From: Tiliqua scincoides
Taxonomy: Eukaryota > Chordata > Lepidosauria > Squamata > Scincidae
Direction of reading: 5' to 3'
Length of the DNA stretch: 64,000 bases
Assembly (NCBI RefSeq): GCF_035046505.1
Contig: NC_089822.1
Coordinates: 263,697,024-263,761,023 of the forward strand
In this document: positions 63,736 through 64,000 of the stretch, in pieces
Numbering within the stretch: position 1 is the stretch's first letter
How the letters are laid out: each line of letters starts with the position of its first letter
Translations under genes and position numbers: made by a program
Notes under the pieces: generated by a model
Database searches by the model: none
Seen by the model: only the letters and a program-made list of their open reading frames with translations
Told to the model about the DNA's origin: nothing

Positions 63736-64000
63736 CAGGATAAGGGGATATTTTTCCCCTTACTCCAAGCACTGCCCCATCCACTGCAATGGGGCTACTT
63801 GGATCTGTGCCAGCTAAATCGCTGGTGCAGATCCGAGCAGCCCAGTGTTAGACTGGGCTGCTCAGGAGGGGGGTTAGGATATAGCCTAAGTGCCAGAAGT
63901 CAGTCCCACCCCTCTCCCGGGCCCACCCTTCCCCTGCCCTGGAACACCCATGAAAAACCCTCCTCCCTCCCCAAACCCCCATGCCATTGGCCCACCAGTG

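Noticed and set aside
1-64000. CRISPR arrays, operons or other prokaryotic systems
   Set aside because: The window is clearly vertebrate nuclear DNA; its direct repeats are LINE, SINE, MITE or minisatellite sequences.

Overview
The window looks like nuclear DNA from a squamate reptile (lizard-type). It has intron-split SCAN-KRAB-zinc-finger genes, many 5'-truncated CR1 LINE copies, MIR-like SINEs, L2-type tails, an RTE-like LINE with a 5S-rRNA-derived SINE carrying the same tail, and dozens of hAT, Tigger and Harbinger-type non-autonomous DNA transposons. The species cannot be read from sequence alone. Exon ends below come from splice motifs, reading phase and comparison of the copies inside the window. 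No transcript data were available.

All host genes recognised lie on the minus strand and form a tandem SCAN/KRAB/zinc-finger cluster. Gene A (2.3-12.6 kb, CpG island at 15.3-16.0 kb) has six coding exons whose phases join cleanly: SCAN, linker, short linker, variant KRAB-A, KRAB-B, and a terminal exon with 14 C2H2 fingers. The ATG seen in its duplicate is GTG here. Gene B (18.9-29.1 kb, CpG-rich block at 30.8-31.3 kb) is a tandem duplicate of A. Its SCAN exon is intact, but the short linker exon has a frameshift, most of the KRAB-B exon is deleted with a GT-to-AT donor change, and only three fingers remain.

Gene C (42.3-55.2 kb, CpG island at 59.4-60.2 kb) is the most unusual locus. It has intact SCAN, linker, KRAB-A and KRAB-B exons. 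The next exon downstream is not a finger array but a 1.43-kb phase 1-1 exon encoding a Myb/SANT-like domain of the type found in Harbinger transposons and in ZSCAN20/29. A last exon and a polyadenylation signal follow. A frameshifted five-finger exon (36.8-37.7 kb) and several decayed finger-exon relics lie further downstream and may be the displaced original ends of such genes.

Most of the remaining sequence is repeats, many nested, with readable target-site duplications. Examples are CR1 inside Tigger inside hAT at 6.36-7.96 kb, hAT inside CR1 at 12.9 and 57.3 kb, and LINE inside hAT at 34.9-35.9 kb. A GC-rich minisatellite with an internal orientation flip lies beside the gene B CpG block.
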